A stretch of DNA of 64,000 bases from Allorhodoferax sp032337135 (GCF_032337135.1 NZ_JAVXZZ010000001.1:1240001-1304000), one strand, 5' to 3'. Counted from the stretch's first letter, positions 1 to 7,836 are shown. Program-made: numbers and translations. Notes: a model not told the origin generated them from the sequence alone.

Positions 1-616
1 CACTGGACTCGATGACGCCGCGCGGCAGCACATACTCCATCAGGCTGCGCACCCCTGGCAGACGTGCAATCTGAAAGCCGATCGGAACCGACTTTGGCTG
101 CAAGGGGTAGCCGGCAGCATCCACCAGAATCAGCCTTTCCACCCGCTGCGGTGCCGCCACGGCCACGCCCCAGGCGATCTGCCCGCCCAGGGAATTGCCA
201 CCCACCACAGCCCGTGGCACCTGCAACTTGTCCATCACGGCCAACACGAAGCGCACATACATCGCGATCGAATAGTCGCCATCGGGCTGCGGTCCGGTCA
301 GACCGAACGCGGGCAGGTCGAAACGAATCACCCGACGCTGCGGACTCAGGGCCGCCACCCAGCCATTCCAGCAGTGCAGGCTGTCGGAGGTACCGTGCAG
401 CAGCACGATGGGTATGGGATCGTCACGCGGACCTTCGTCACGGATGTGGACCTGCATTCCCATGACCTCGATCATCTGCGACGGCGCCTGGGCCCAACGC
501 GGGGCGAGTTCTGCCACCGTGCGGTCACGCTCCCAGAATACAGCCACCGTCAGCAGCACCAGCGCCAACACGGTGGCCAACAACCACGCTACGACCTTTG
601 CCACCTGTTTCATCAT
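1..616 (-). CDS. Alpha/beta hydrolase, 3' end outside the window
   Basis: The minus-strand frame starts at 616 (ATGATG, so 613 is also possible) with AAGGA about 10 nt upstream, and it leaves the window before its stop codon. A hydrophobic segment at residues 5-28 looks like an N-terminal membrane anchor or signal. It is followed by an alpha/beta-hydrolase core: an oxyanion-loop LLHGT motif near residue 73 and a nucleophile elbow GGNSLGG, whose serine is the likely nucleophile. The catalytic Asp and His would lie outside the window. The substrate cannot be told; esterase or haloperoxidase-like relatives are usual. It is divergent from minCDE across an unusually AT-rich spacer. Confidence 0.85.
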   Translation of the reverse strand, partial: MMKQVAKVVAWLLATVLALVLLTVAVFWERDRTVAELAPRWAQAPSQMIEVMGMQVHIRDEGPRDDPIPIVLLHGTSDSLHCWNGWVAALSPQRRVIRFDLPAFGLTGPQPDGDYSIAMYVRFVLAVMDKLQVPRAVVGGNSLGGQIAWGVAVAAPQRVERLILVDAAGYPLQPKSVPIGFQIARLPGVRSLMEYVLPRGVIESS

Positions 617-668
617 CACGCAGACATCCTTGAATAAAGCTGTGTACAACTTTCTGGTAACCGATCAC

Positions 669-677
669 TTATCCACA
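669..677 (+). promoter_or_regulatory. DnaA box TTATCCACA
   Basis: Perfect match to the strong DnaA-binding consensus, in the spacer upstream of minC. Confidence 0.7.
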
Positions 678-787
678 GATCGCTACCGTCGTGGGAACTT
701 ATCCAGTTTTCCGGTACAGCAGCGAAGCACAACCGCCCACAGCCATGGAAGTACCGCAAGCTTTTGATTTGCAAGGGGATTTTGCCG

Positions 788-796
788 TTTTCCACA
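788..796 (+). promoter_or_regulatory. DnaA box TTTTCCACA
   Basis: Matches TTWTNCACA and lies just before the GC cluster and the CTA-rich and AT-rich tracts, which is the position expected of the box that loads DnaA onto the unwinding element. Confidence 0.55.
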
Positions 797-971
797 CAAC
801 TTGGCCAAGCCTATCTACTACGACTATCTTTTAAATAAGAAATAAAAGAAATAACAGGAACAACTTTTTGGGCAAATCCGGGCATTTCACTATCTCCAGG
901 CGATCCGTCCATTGCCAAAGCACGATCAAGTAAGATTTGGGGTTGTACCGAACCTCCCGCATCGCCCATTC

Positions 972-1760
972 ATGCCACTGAGCTCCCCCGTAGCCACCTC
1001 ATCGTCTGCCTCCAGCAGCTTTGAAATCAAGAGTGCGCAACTGCCTTTGGTGGCCATGCTGGTGCATACCGATCAGTGGCAGCAGTTGCAGACGGACCTG
1101 CTGGCCAAATTCGGTCCCCAGGGGGAAAGTCCCGATTTTTTCGACCATGATGCGCTGGTACTCGATTTTTCTGCGCTTCCTGCGGATACCCCGGTAGACG
1201 ATCTGGTCCCCCTGCTCAAGACCTTGCGCCAATGCAACCTGATGCCGGTGGCAATCCGGGGTGCCAGCGACGCGTGGATGCAAGCGGGACGCGAACTGGG
1301 TTTGTACCAGGCCGAACCCGAAGTGCGCCGACCGCATCCCAAGGAAACGGCGCAAACGCAAGCAGTGCAGATCCAGGAAGTGGTCCGCGAGGTTGTGCGT
1401 GAAGTGCCCGGGCCGGGCACCATGGTGGTCGACAAGCCACTGCGCTCGGGCCAGAAAGTCTATGCCCGTGGCGGCGATCTGGTCGTGCTGGCTCCTGTGA
1501 ACCAGGGGGCGGAAGTGGTGGCCGACGGCAACATCCATGTCTATTCGACCCTTCGGGGCAAGGCCATGGCCGGCGCACGCGGCAATGCCAATGCACGCAT
1601 CTTCGCGTTGAGTCTGGACCCTGAACTGGTGTCCATTGCCGGTGTCTACCGAACCAGCGAAACCCCCCTGCCCGCCGATGTGCGCGGCCAAGCCGCCCAG
1701 GTGCGCCTGAGTACCGACGGTGGCCTGGAAAAACTGTTGTTTGAAGCCCTCAAATCCTGA
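972..1760 (+). CDS. minC: Septum site-determining protein MinC
   Basis: MinC is the FtsZ-polymerisation inhibitor that, with MinD, keeps the division septum off the cell poles. The 262-residue protein has the usual two parts. An N-terminal FtsZ-binding domain covers about residues 15-95 (begins FEIKSAQLPLV). After a charged, valine-rich linker comes the C-terminal beta-helix from about residue 158 (GQKVYARGGDL, then HVYSTLRGKAMAGARGN), which binds MinD. An upstream in-frame TTG at 912 would add 20 residues with no family similarity, so the ATG at 972 is preferred, although it has no clear ribosome site. It is first in a minCDE operon, 14 bp before minD. Confidence 0.95.
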   Translation: MPLSSPVATSSSASSSFEIKSAQLPLVAMLVHTDQWQQLQTDLLAKFGPQGESPDFFDHDALVLDFSALPADTPVDDLVPLLKTLRQCNLMPVAIRGASDAWMQAGRELGLYQAEPEVRRPHPKETAQTQAVQIQEVVREVVREVPGPGTMVVDKPLRSGQKVYARGGDLVVLAPVNQGAEVVADGNIHVYSTLRGKAMAGARGNANARIFALSLDPELVSIAGVYRTSETPLPADVRGQAAQVRLSTDGGLEKLLFEALKS

Positions 1761-1774
1761 AAGAGAAGCAATTC

Positions 1775-2590
1775 ATGGCAAAAATCATCGTGGTGACCTC
1801 GGGCAAAGGTGGCGTCGGCAAGACCACCACCAGCGCCAGCTTTGCAACCGGCCTGGCCCTCAAGGGTTTCAAGACCGCGGTCATCGACTTCGACGTCGGT
1901 CTGCGCAACCTCGACCTCATCATGGGTTGCGAGCGCCGCGTGGTGTACGACCTGATCAATGTGATCCATGGCGAAGCCAACCTGAACCAGGCCCTGATCA
2001 AGGACAAGCAGTGCGACAACCTCTACGTGCTGGCGGCATCGCAGACCCGCGACAAGGACGCACTGACCCAGGATGGCGTGGAGAAGGTCCTGAAGGACCT
2101 GGCCGCCATGGATTTCGACTACATCGTCTGCGATTCGCCAGCCGGTATCGAAACCGGGGCTCTGATGGCCATGCATTTTGCCGATGAGGCGCTGGTGGTC
2201 ACCAACCCCGAGGTGTCCTCGGTGCGCGACTCCGACCGCATCCTGGGCATGCTGTCCTCCAAGACCAAGCGTGCCATGGAGGGCTCGGAGCCGATCAAGG
2301 AACACCTGCTGATCACGCGCTACAACCCGTCGCGTGTGGATTCGGGCCAGATGCTGTCGCTCGAAGACATCCAGGACATCCTGCGCATCAAGCTCATCGG
2401 TGTCATTCCCGAAAGCGAATCGGTACTGCAGGCGTCCAACCAGGGTGTTCCGGCCGTGCACATGCAGGGCAGTGACGTGTCCGAGGCCTACAAGGACGTG
2501 ATCGAGCGATTCCTGGGCAAGGACGTGCCCATGCGTTTCACCGATGCGCCCAAGCAAGGCCTGCTCAAGCGCCTGTTCGGAGGCAAATAA
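1775..2590 (+). CDS. minD: Septum site-determining ATPase MinD
   Basis: MinD is a membrane-cycling ATPase of the ParA/MinD family that recruits MinC and is displaced by MinE. The 271-residue product begins with a deviant Walker A, GKGGVGKTT at residues 10-18, with the signature lysine K11 and catalytic K16. It ends in a basic amphipathic tail (KQGLLKRLF, about 260-269), the membrane-targeting sequence that inserts on dimerisation. The full family length is present. AAAGAGAAG lies upstream of the ATG. It sits between minC (14 bp) and minE (3 bp), so the three are surely cotranscribed. Confidence 0.98.
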   Translation: MAKIIVVTSGKGGVGKTTTSASFATGLALKGFKTAVIDFDVGLRNLDLIMGCERRVVYDLINVIHGEANLNQALIKDKQCDNLYVLAASQTRDKDALTQDGVEKVLKDLAAMDFDYIVCDSPAGIETGALMAMHFADEALVVTNPEVSSVRDSDRILGMLSSKTKRAMEGSEPIKEHLLITRYNPSRVDSGQMLSLEDIQDILRIKLIGVIPESESVLQASNQGVPAVHMQGSDVSEAYKDVIERFLGKDVPMRFTDAPKQGLLKRLFGGK

Positions 2591-2593
2591 GCC

Positions 2594-2857
2594 ATGGCAT
2601 CCCTCCTGTCCTTTTTCCTGGGCGAGAAGAAGTCCACGGCCAGTGTCGCCAAGGAGCGCCTGTCCATTCTTCTGGCCCACGAGCGTGCCGGGCGCAATGC
2701 CTCGGCCCCCGACTACCTGCCCGAGCTGCAGCGCGAACTGGTGGCAGTGATCAGCAAGTACGTCAAGATCAATCCCGAGGACATCAAGGTCATCGCCGGT
2801 CGCCAGGACAACCTGGAAACCCTGGAGGTGAAGATCGAGCTTCCTGAGAGTCGCTGA
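2594..2857 (+). CDS. minE: Cell division topological specificity factor MinE
   Basis: MinE stimulates MinD ATPase activity and drives the pole-to-pole Min oscillation. The 87-residue protein has the typical layout: an N-terminal membrane-binding helix (SLLSFFLGEKK), the contact helix with the LSILLAHER motif (residues about 24-32) that binds MinD, and a C-terminal dimerisation domain ending near residue 85. It starts 3 bp after the minD stop and is the last gene of the minCDE unit. No strong terminator follows. Confidence 0.97.
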   Translation: MASLLSFFLGEKKSTASVAKERLSILLAHERAGRNASAPDYLPELQRELVAVISKYVKINPEDIKVIAGRQDNLETLEVKIELPESR

Positions 2858-2901
2858 GACCACGTACGTGCCGAGGGTTTGAAGCCCTAGGCAGCGCCCA
2901 A

Positions 2902-2929
2902 TTGTGTTTTGCCGGGCTCTGCCTATACT
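2902..2929 (+). promoter_or_regulatory. Candidate sigma70 promoter of the PAS histidine kinase
   Basis: TTGTGT (2902-2907), a 16 bp spacer and TATACT (2924-2929). Transcription would start at about 2936-2937, at the GTG chosen as the kinase start, implying a leaderless mRNA. Confidence 0.4.
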
Positions 2930-2936
2930 GGGTTGG

Positions 2937-4769
2937 GTGAACTCCGACACCCTTGCCCAACGCGCACTGCTGCCCGGTGCGCGCCTCGTCGGGCGCCTGT
3001 ACTGGGCCACGGCCGTGCTGAACCTGGCTTATCTGGCACTGATGCTGGTGCAGGACAGCCCCATGCGACGCTTCATTGCACCGGCTGGGGTGGTGCTGAT
3101 CTCTGCCTTGTGCATAAGCCTGCAAAGGCGCCAGAGACCCCGTGCTGCCATGGCCGTGTATGTCTGGGGTGTGTGGACGACCATCGCGCTTCAGGCATTC
3201 GCGCGTGGGGGGGTGCATCAGCCCGCCTTGTTCGCACTCCCTGCCTTGTTCATGGTGGCCGGTTGGGTATTGGGTGTACGCCAGGGTGTGATGTTGGCCC
3301 TGGCCTCCATTGCACTGGTGCTGGTGCTGGCGGTGGCCGAACAATGGCAGTGGCTGGACCTGCACGTCGACATCAGTCCGCTGAACTATGCGGTGCCCCT
3401 GGTGCTGGTGCTGTTGGTCAGCCTGGCCGTGCTGCTGTTCATCCTGCAGGTGCACTGGAAGGAAGTGCAGCAGACCGAAAGCCTGAACCAGTCGCTCGAA
3501 GCCACGGTGGCGCAATTGCGCGCTGGAGAAGAGGCACTGCACCGTTCCGAGCAGCGCTTCTTCAAGCTCAACGCCTCCAGTCCCCTGCCCATTGCCGTGA
3601 CCCGGCTGGAGGATGGTCGCTACCTCTACGTCAACGCCGCATGGGAGCGCACCTTTGGCTGGGATGCGCAGACCGCGCTGGAAAAAACCGCGATTGATCT
3701 GCGATTCTGGGAGAGTCTTGCGCTGCGGGCTACGTGGATCGAGGACTTGCGCCTACACGGCCGGTCGCTCAACCATGAGATGGTGGTCACCACGCGCAGT
3801 GGCCAGCGCATGGACCTGATCCTGAACGCCGAGTTCATCGATTTTGATGGCCAGCCCGCGGTGCTGGCGGTGTTCCTGGACCAGAGCGAGCGCAAGCGCA
3901 CCGCCGATGAACTGCATCGACTCAATACCGAACTGGAACAGCGGGTGCAGGCCCGTACGGCCGAACTGAGCCAGACGCTGGACATGCTCAAGCGCAGCCA
4001 GGACGAACTGGTGCATGCCGAGAAACTGGCTTCGCTGGGCAGCCTGGTTGCAGGGGTGGCCCACGAACTCAACACCCCCATCGGCAATGCCCTGGTGAGT
4101 ACCAGCGCCTTGGCCGACCTCAGCCGCGAGTTTGCCCAGCAGTACGCCCGTGGCGACCTGCGGCGTTCGGCCTTGGAGGCCTATGTGCAGCAGTGCAGCG
4201 AGGGTGCGGAGCTGGCACAGCGCTCGCTGCGTCGTGCCAGTGAGCTGGTGCACAGCTTCAAGCAGGTGGCAGTGGACCAGTCGTCCGAGCGGCGGCGATC
4301 CTTCGACCTGTCGGGCATGCTGCACGAGGTGGTGGATACGCTGCGGCCGAATGCCAAGGGCAAGCCCTGGCAGATCCGGCTCGACGTTGCACCGGGCATT
4401 GCCATGGAAAGCTACCCCGGTCCCCTGGGGCAGGTGGTCATCAACCTGGTCATGAATGCCTTGCTCCATGCCTTTGAGGGTCGGGAACGCGGCGAGGTAG
4501 TGCTGCAGGGCAGCGTGGCGCGCCCGGGTTGGGTGACCCTGTCCTGCAGTGATGATGGCCAGGGCATTGCTCCCGAGCACCTGCCGCGTATCTTCGATCC
4601 CTTTTTCACCACCAAGCTCGGCCAAGGCGGCTCCGGACTGGGCTTGGCCATTGTGCACCGGCTGGTGACCCAGGTATTGCAGGGCGACATCAGCGTCGAG
4701 AGCACACTGGGACACGGTACCCGGTTCGTCCTGAGCCTGCCGCTACTGGTGTCTGAACCGCAACTCTAG
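2937..4769 (+). CDS. Membrane PAS-domain sensor histidine kinase
   Basis: A 610-residue sensor kinase. The first ~165 residues hold five to six hydrophobic segments. A PAS domain follows (about 195-320), then a coiled coil and the HisKA dimerisation helix with phospho-acceptor H376 in an HELNTP motif. The HATPase domain has the N box (VMNALLH), the G1 box DDGQGI (539 onward) and the G2 box GSGLGL (about 565). The HELNTP form is typical of DctB/NtrB-like kinases. No response regulator is adjacent, so it is an orphan here and its signal is unknown. GTG 2937 fits the promoter above; GTG 2904 would add 11 residues. Confidence 0.88.
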   Translation: MNSDTLAQRALLPGARLVGRLYWATAVLNLAYLALMLVQDSPMRRFIAPAGVVLISALCISLQRRQRPRAAMAVYVWGVWTTIALQAFARGGVHQPALFALPALFMVAGWVLGVRQGVMLALASIALVLVLAVAEQWQWLDLHVDISPLNYAVPLVLVLLVSLAVLLFILQVHWKEVQQTESLNQSLEATVAQLRAGEEALHRSEQRFFKLNASSPLPIAVTRLEDGRYLYVNAAWERTFGWDAQTALEKTAIDLRFWESLALRATWIEDLRLHGRSLNHEMVVTTRSGQRMDLILNAEFIDFDGQPAVLAVFLDQSERKRTADELHRLNTELEQRVQARTAELSQTLDMLKRSQDELVHAEKLASLGSLVAGVAHELNTPIGNALVSTSALADLSREFAQQYARGDLRRSALEAYVQQCSEGAELAQRSLRRASELVHSFKQVAVDQSSERRRSFDLSGMLHEVVDTLRPNAKGKPWQIRLDVAPGIAMESYPGPLGQVVINLVMNALLHAFEGRERGEVVLQGSVARPGWVTLSCSDDGQGIAPEHLPRIFDPFFTTKLGQGGSGLGLAIVHRLVTQVLQGDISVESTLGHGTRFVLSLPLLVSEPQL

Positions 4770-4780
4770 CCTGCTACCAG

Positions 4781-4830
4781 TTGCTATATTAACGATAGCT
4801 GCCTACGCAGCTTTTATGCCGGCTTCCGGC
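4781..4830 (+). repeat. Comamonadaceae-type repeat, copy 1
   Basis: TTGCTAT, a short spacer, ATAGCT and then GCCTACGCA, followed by the GGCTTCCGGCC tail. It lies between the convergent histidine kinase and NRDE genes, and the small inverted repeat at its left end may help termination. Confidence 0.7.
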
Positions 4831-4837
4831 CAATTCA

Positions 4838-5599
4838 TCACTCTGCGTCAAAAACCAGACTGGTGCGGGTGCACACCTGGGCCTGTACCGGTGCATGGAC
4901 CTGCTCGCAAAAGCGTACGCTGCTGTGCGCCATGCGCAACACGCTGCTGGCCCGGGTGCCGTACTGCGGTGTGCGGATGAATATCGATGACAGGGCCTGC
5001 TCCACTGCGGCGGGTACACCCGTGGCAGGCAGTTCGTGTGGCGCCGCCTCGGTGGTGTCGGCCAGCAGCTGCAGCAGGGCCTCGTCGTCGCATGGTCCGC
5101 CAGCGACGGCGCTCTGCAGGCCCGATAGCAGGCGTTTCACCTTGGGCCAGGGGGTGTGGAAGTCGCCGTTGGACACCGCGCCCCAGCCGGGCTCCAGCGT
5201 GACGATGCGGCCGTGGCGCCCTTCGAGCCCCAGCAGAGCCTCACCATCCCACAGCAGCAGGTTGAACGGGTTGAAGTCGCCGCTACGCGGCGCCAGATTC
5301 GCCAGGTAGTCAGACGCCGAGGCGCTGCCCTCCAGGAAGTCACTCACCAGGGTGCCGCGCGATGCCACGTCGGTGCGCGGTGCCTGTCCGGTGCGGTAGT
5401 TGGTCAGGGCGGCAAAGCGCCGCGTGCGCCCCACGCCCATCCAGGTGCCACCGGCATGCAGGTCGCGCCCAGCCAGCACCTGGCCACCCGGCCACAGGTG
5501 CAAGGCCTGCGCCGGGCGCGCGTAGGCTTCGTCACGGTTGGCCACCAGCAGCAGCTCGGTGGGGTCGCCGGGTTGCCAGTGCCAGGCCAGGATGCACAT
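4838..5599 (-). CDS. NRDE family protein (TANGO2-like)
   Basis: A 253-residue protein of the NRDE/TANGO2 family. The diagnostic NRDE motif is at residues 21-24, and the protein starts MCI with the conserved Cys2. Downstream blocks GGTWMG and LTNYR are also family-typical. The family belongs to the N-terminal-nucleophile-like fold. The animal member TANGO2 has been tied to haem and lipid handling, but no reaction is firmly known for bacterial members. A GGAG ribosome site lies upstream of the ATG. It is 15 bp downstream of the Lrp-type regulator on the same strand, so they may be cotranscribed. Confidence 0.88.
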   Translation of the reverse strand: MCILAWHWQPGDPTELLLVANRDEAYARPAQALHLWPGGQVLAGRDLHAGGTWMGVGRTRRFAALTNYRTGQAPRTDVASRGTLVSDFLEGSASASDYLANLAPRSGDFNPFNLLLWDGEALLGLEGRHGRIVTLEPGWGAVSNGDFHTPWPKVKRLLSGLQSAVAGGPCDDEALLQLLADTTEAAPHELPATGVPAAVEQALSSIFIRTPQYGTRASSVLRMAHSSVRFCEQVHAPVQAQVCTRTSLVFDAE

Positions 5600-5614
5600 G
5601 CTGCAGCTCCGCGA

Positions 5615-6076
5615 TCAGAGCGGCAGCGCCGTCTTGTCGACCACGCGGCGCAGTACGAAGCTCGAGTGCACCCCGGTCACCCCTTCGATGCGGGTGATCT
5701 TGTTGAGCAGCAGGGTCTGGTAGTGGTCCATGTCGCGCACCGCCACCTTCACCTGGTAGTCGGCGTCCTGCCCGGTGATGAGCAGGCACTCCAGCACCTC
5801 GGGCAGCACGCTGATGGTGCCTTCGAAGTTGGCAAAGCGCTCGGGCGTGTGCTTGTCCATGGAAATGTGGATCAGCGCGATCAGCGTCAGACCCAGCTTC
5901 TTGGCGTCGAGCACGGCACGGTAGCCCTGGATCAGGCCCGACTCCTCCAGCGCACGCACCCGGCGCAGGCAGGGGGAGGGCGACAGGCCAATGCGCTCGG
6001 CCAGGTCCTGGTTGGCGATCCGACCTTCGGCCTGCAATATCTCCAATATTTGCCGGTCATACCGATCCAGTTCCAT
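5615..6076 (-). CDS. Lrp/AsnC family transcriptional regulator
   Basis: A 153-residue feast/famine regulator. An N-terminal winged helix-turn-helix covers residues about 4-62 (DRQILEILQAEGRI, then LAERIGLSPSPCLRRVRALE). A C-terminal RAM ligand-binding domain covers about 68-150. Members usually bind an amino acid and form octamers. AAGGAG sits just upstream of the ATG. The downstream neighbour is the NRDE gene, and the divergent side faces a 250 bp spacer before a small gene. The effector cannot be told. It is a different paralogue from the regulator at 22556-23035. Confidence 0.93.
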   Translation of the reverse strand: MELDRYDRQILEILQAEGRIANQDLAERIGLSPSPCLRRVRALEESGLIQGYRAVLDAKKLGLTLIALIHISMDKHTPERFANFEGTISVLPEVLECLLITGQDADYQVKVAVRDMDHYQTLLLNKITRIEGVTGVHSSFVLRRVVDKTALPL

Positions 6077-6129
6077 AGCGTGTCTCCTTTTGCTTTTGCG
6101 TTAGCAGAATATGCCAAATATTAGCCATA

Positions 6130-6308
6130 TTGGAGCAACTTAGCAATTCCCTGTCCTGGCCCTCCAACTACACTTTCCTGCATCTGTTGATCGCAGCACA
6201 CCCACCACGCTGGCCACAAGCCGGGGTCGGTACACCGAGGCTTTACCGGGCCGCGCGTGGCAAAAGAACGGTCCCCGTCCTGTTACCGCAGGCGGGGACT
6301 TTTTGTTT
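6130..6308 (+). ncRNA. Possible structured leader or small RNA ending in a terminator
   Basis: The spacer 6077-6326 has no convincing ORF but contains several GC-rich self-complementary stretches between 6195 and 6260, and it closes with a strong intrinsic terminator 19 bp before the next start codon. That layout fits either a small RNA or an attenuated leader. I recognise no known riboswitch class, 6S RNA or 4.5S RNA signature. Confidence 0.25.
6271..6308 (+). terminator. Intrinsic terminator
   Basis: GTCCCCG (6271-6277) pairs with CGGGGAC (6293-6299) across a 15 nt loop and is followed by a T-rich tract. It lies directly upstream of the ATG at 6327. Confidence 0.7.
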
Positions 6309-6314
6309 CTGCTC

Positions 6315-6320
6315 TACCAT
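6315..6320 (+). promoter_or_regulatory. -10 box TACCAT, 6 nt before the start codon
   Basis: TACCAT-N6-ATG with no ribosome site: the leaderless arrangement seen at several genes here. The box lies just past the terminator, so the gene would have its own promoter. Confidence 0.35.
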
Positions 6321-6326
6321 GGTGCC

Positions 6327-6509
6327 ATGAATGACCGCGAAAAAATGGCGGCGGCCACGCAGTGGCTGCGCCCCTACACCCGTTGGGCCGCGCGCTTTGC
6401 CATGGCGGCGCCGGCCTGGGTACCTGGCTTCGTCCGCCATGCCCCCATCAAAAGCGTGCACTGGATACTGCGCGCCTACCAGCGCGCCCTGCAAAAGGCG
6501 TCGTCATGA
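6327..6509 (+). CDS. Small conserved-looking protein of unknown function
   Basis: A 60-residue basic protein with many Trp and Ala (begins MNDREKMAAATQWL). An amphipathic, partly hydrophobic middle could lie along a membrane. I do not recognise a family. The stop codon overlaps the start of the next gene by 4 nt (ATGA), so translation is probably coupled to the HugZ-like protein, which is the best evidence that this is a gene. No Shine-Dalgarno sequence is visible; a TACCAT box precedes the ATG by 6 nt. Confidence 0.6.
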   Translation: MNDREKMAAATQWLRPYTRWAARFAMAAPAWVPGFVRHAPIKSVHWILRAYQRALQKASS

Positions 6510-6994
6510 GTCACCTGCCCCGCCTGACGGTAGAACTGGCCGTGCTGCTGCATACCCAGCGCGTCGCGGCGCTGGGCACGCTCGACGCCCAGGGCCTGCC
6601 CTTTGTCTCGATGGTGCCCTACGCGATCGCCATCGAACCCGGGCTACTGGTGCTGCATGTGAGCGGCTTGGCGGCCCATACCGGCAACATGGAGCGAAGC
6701 CCTGCGGTATCGGCGCTGGTGATGCGCTCCGAAGTGGCGGGTGAGCCGGTGCATGCGTTGCAGCGCGTCACGCTCAGCGCCCGTGCCGAGACCCTGGCGC
6801 CCGAACACCCCCTGTACGCGGCCTGCCGCGCTGCCTACCTGCAGCGTTTTCCCGAGGCGGAGCCGATGACGGAGTTGCCCGACTTCCGGTTCGTGGCCCT
6901 GCATCTGCAGCAGGCGCGTCAGGTGGCGGGTTTCGGCGCCGCCCGTTCGGTGGACTTTGATACCTTGCAGGAAGCCCTGCGCACGCTGCCCTGA
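6506..6994 (+). CDS. Pyridoxamine 5'-phosphate oxidase-like / HugZ-type protein
   Basis: A 162-residue split-barrel flavin-binding-type protein. The N-terminal block RVAALGTLDAQGLPFVSMVPYA is characteristic of the pyridoxamine-phosphate-oxidase-like domain found in HugZ/HutZ haem-utilisation proteins. The C-terminal DUF2470 domain and the haem-ligand His region of full HugZ (about 250 residues) are absent, so haem degradation is not supported. It may bind FMN or F420-like cofactors. It overlaps the small upstream gene by 4 nt. A C-terminal AGFGAARSVD block is also typical of this family. Confidence 0.8.
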   Translation: MSHLPRLTVELAVLLHTQRVAALGTLDAQGLPFVSMVPYAIAIEPGLLVLHVSGLAAHTGNMERSPAVSALVMRSEVAGEPVHALQRVTLSARAETLAPEHPLYAACRAAYLQRFPEAEPMTELPDFRFVALHLQQARQVAGFGAARSVDFDTLQEALRTLP

Positions 6995-7024
6995 GCGGGC
7001 AGCACGGCATTTTTCCAGGTTGGA

Positions 7025-7765
7025 TCAGGCCGCCTGGGCCAAGGCGGCGGTCGACCTGCCTTCGACAAAGGCGATGATCATGCGGGCGATGGCATCGCCT
7101 TCGTGGCCCTGCTCCAGGCTGGCCAGGGCCTTGTCCACCTTCTCGTCGGTCCAGGAACCGCGGCGGCGCTTGATCAGGAAGCTGCTGTAGTCGGGCACGA
7201 ACTCGGGGTGGGCCTGCACGCAGAACACCTCATTGCCCTTGGCATAGGCCGCCACCGGGCAGAAATCGCTGGTGGCCACGAGGCGTGCACCAGCGGGGAG
7301 CTCGAGTACCTGGTCCTGGTGGCTGGCCAGCAGCGACACCTGGGTGCGGCCATTGGCACCCGGAAAACCGGGTTCTTTCCACTCATAGGTCATGCGGCCG
7401 GTGCCCCAGCCCTTGTCGCTGCGGCCTACCTTGGCGCCCATGCAGTAGGCGATGAGCTGGTGGCCGAAGCAGATGCCCACGAGTTTCTTCTTCTGGGTCA
7501 AGAGCGTGCGTACGCGCCGGCGCAGTTCGACCACCCAGGGTTCATCGGAAAACGAGTCGTACTTGCTGCCGGTCAGCAGCACCGCATCGAAGCGGTCAAA
7601 ACTGTCCGGGTATTGCTGCGCGGTGGCATCGAATACCTCCACATTCCAGTCGCTGGCCCCGGCTTGCCGTAATAGCTTTTCCACCATGACGCCGTAGTTG
7701 ATGTAGGTAGGCGCTGCAGCGGGGTCCAGCGTGTCGTTGTTCAGAATGCAGAGGGAGGTGGCCAT
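7025..7765 (-). CDS. Class I glutamine amidotransferase (GMP synthase-like)
   Basis: A 246-residue stand-alone GATase1 domain. The nucleophile elbow is GICFGHQ with C99. H186 and E188 of the AHPEF motif complete the triad. Such free domains, related to GMP synthase glutaminase, often act on small glutamine conjugates or glutamylated amines; the physiological substrate is not evident. No amidotransferase acceptor domain follows. There is no ribosome site, but TATCTT lies 6 nt before the ATG, suggesting a leaderless mRNA. It is divergent from infA across a 335 bp spacer. Confidence 0.87.
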   Translation of the reverse strand: MATSLCILNNDTLDPAAAPTYINYGVMVEKLLRQAGASDWNVEVFDATAQQYPDSFDRFDAVLLTGSKYDSFSDEPWVVELRRRVRTLLTQKKKLVGICFGHQLIAYCMGAKVGRSDKGWGTGRMTYEWKEPGFPGANGRTQVSLLASHQDQVLELPAGARLVATSDFCPVAAYAKGNEVFCVQAHPEFVPDYSSFLIKRRRGSWTDEKVDKALASLEQGHEGDAIARMIIAFVEGRSTAALAQAA

Positions 7766-7771
7766 TGACGC

Positions 7772-7777
7772 AAGATA
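7772..7777 (-). promoter_or_regulatory. -10 box TATCTT, 6 nt before the amidotransferase start
   Basis: TATCTT-N6-ATG on the minus strand with no ribosome site; member of the leaderless class. Confidence 0.35.
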
Positions 7778-7836
7778 GATTCAAAGGTGGTGGAAGAAGG
7801 CGCGATTGAACGACCTTTTGCGCTGCCGCAATAGAG

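Larger units (their letters stand above)
641..860. other. Possible replication origin: DnaA boxes, trio-like tract and AT-rich tract
   Basis: This fills most of the 355 bp gap 617-971. It has two matches to TTWTNCACA (TTATCCACA at 669-677, TTTTCCACA at 788-796) and weaker ones at 641-649 (minus strand, one mismatch) and 699-707. The box at 788 is followed by a GC cluster (798-810), a CTA/ACT-rich tract at 811-828, and an A-rich tract at 829-856 with three direct AAATAA repeats. That order (box, GC cluster, DnaA-trio, AT-rich duplex) is the basal unwinding arrangement known from other bacterial origins. The flanking genes diverge from it. However, dnaA is 36 kb away, so this may instead be a DnaA-controlled promoter region for minC. 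Confidence 0.45.

Noticed and set aside
912..971. Upstream TTG start for minC
   Set aside because: The added 20 residues match nothing in MinC and lack a ribosome site; the family-typical protein begins at 972.
1646..3010. Long minus-strand frame opposite minD and minE
   Set aside because: Mirror of the min operon; no recognisable protein features.
6195..6260. 4.5S RNA, 6S RNA or known riboswitch
   Set aside because: None of the characteristic conserved loops of these RNAs could be found; only general GC-rich pairing is visible.
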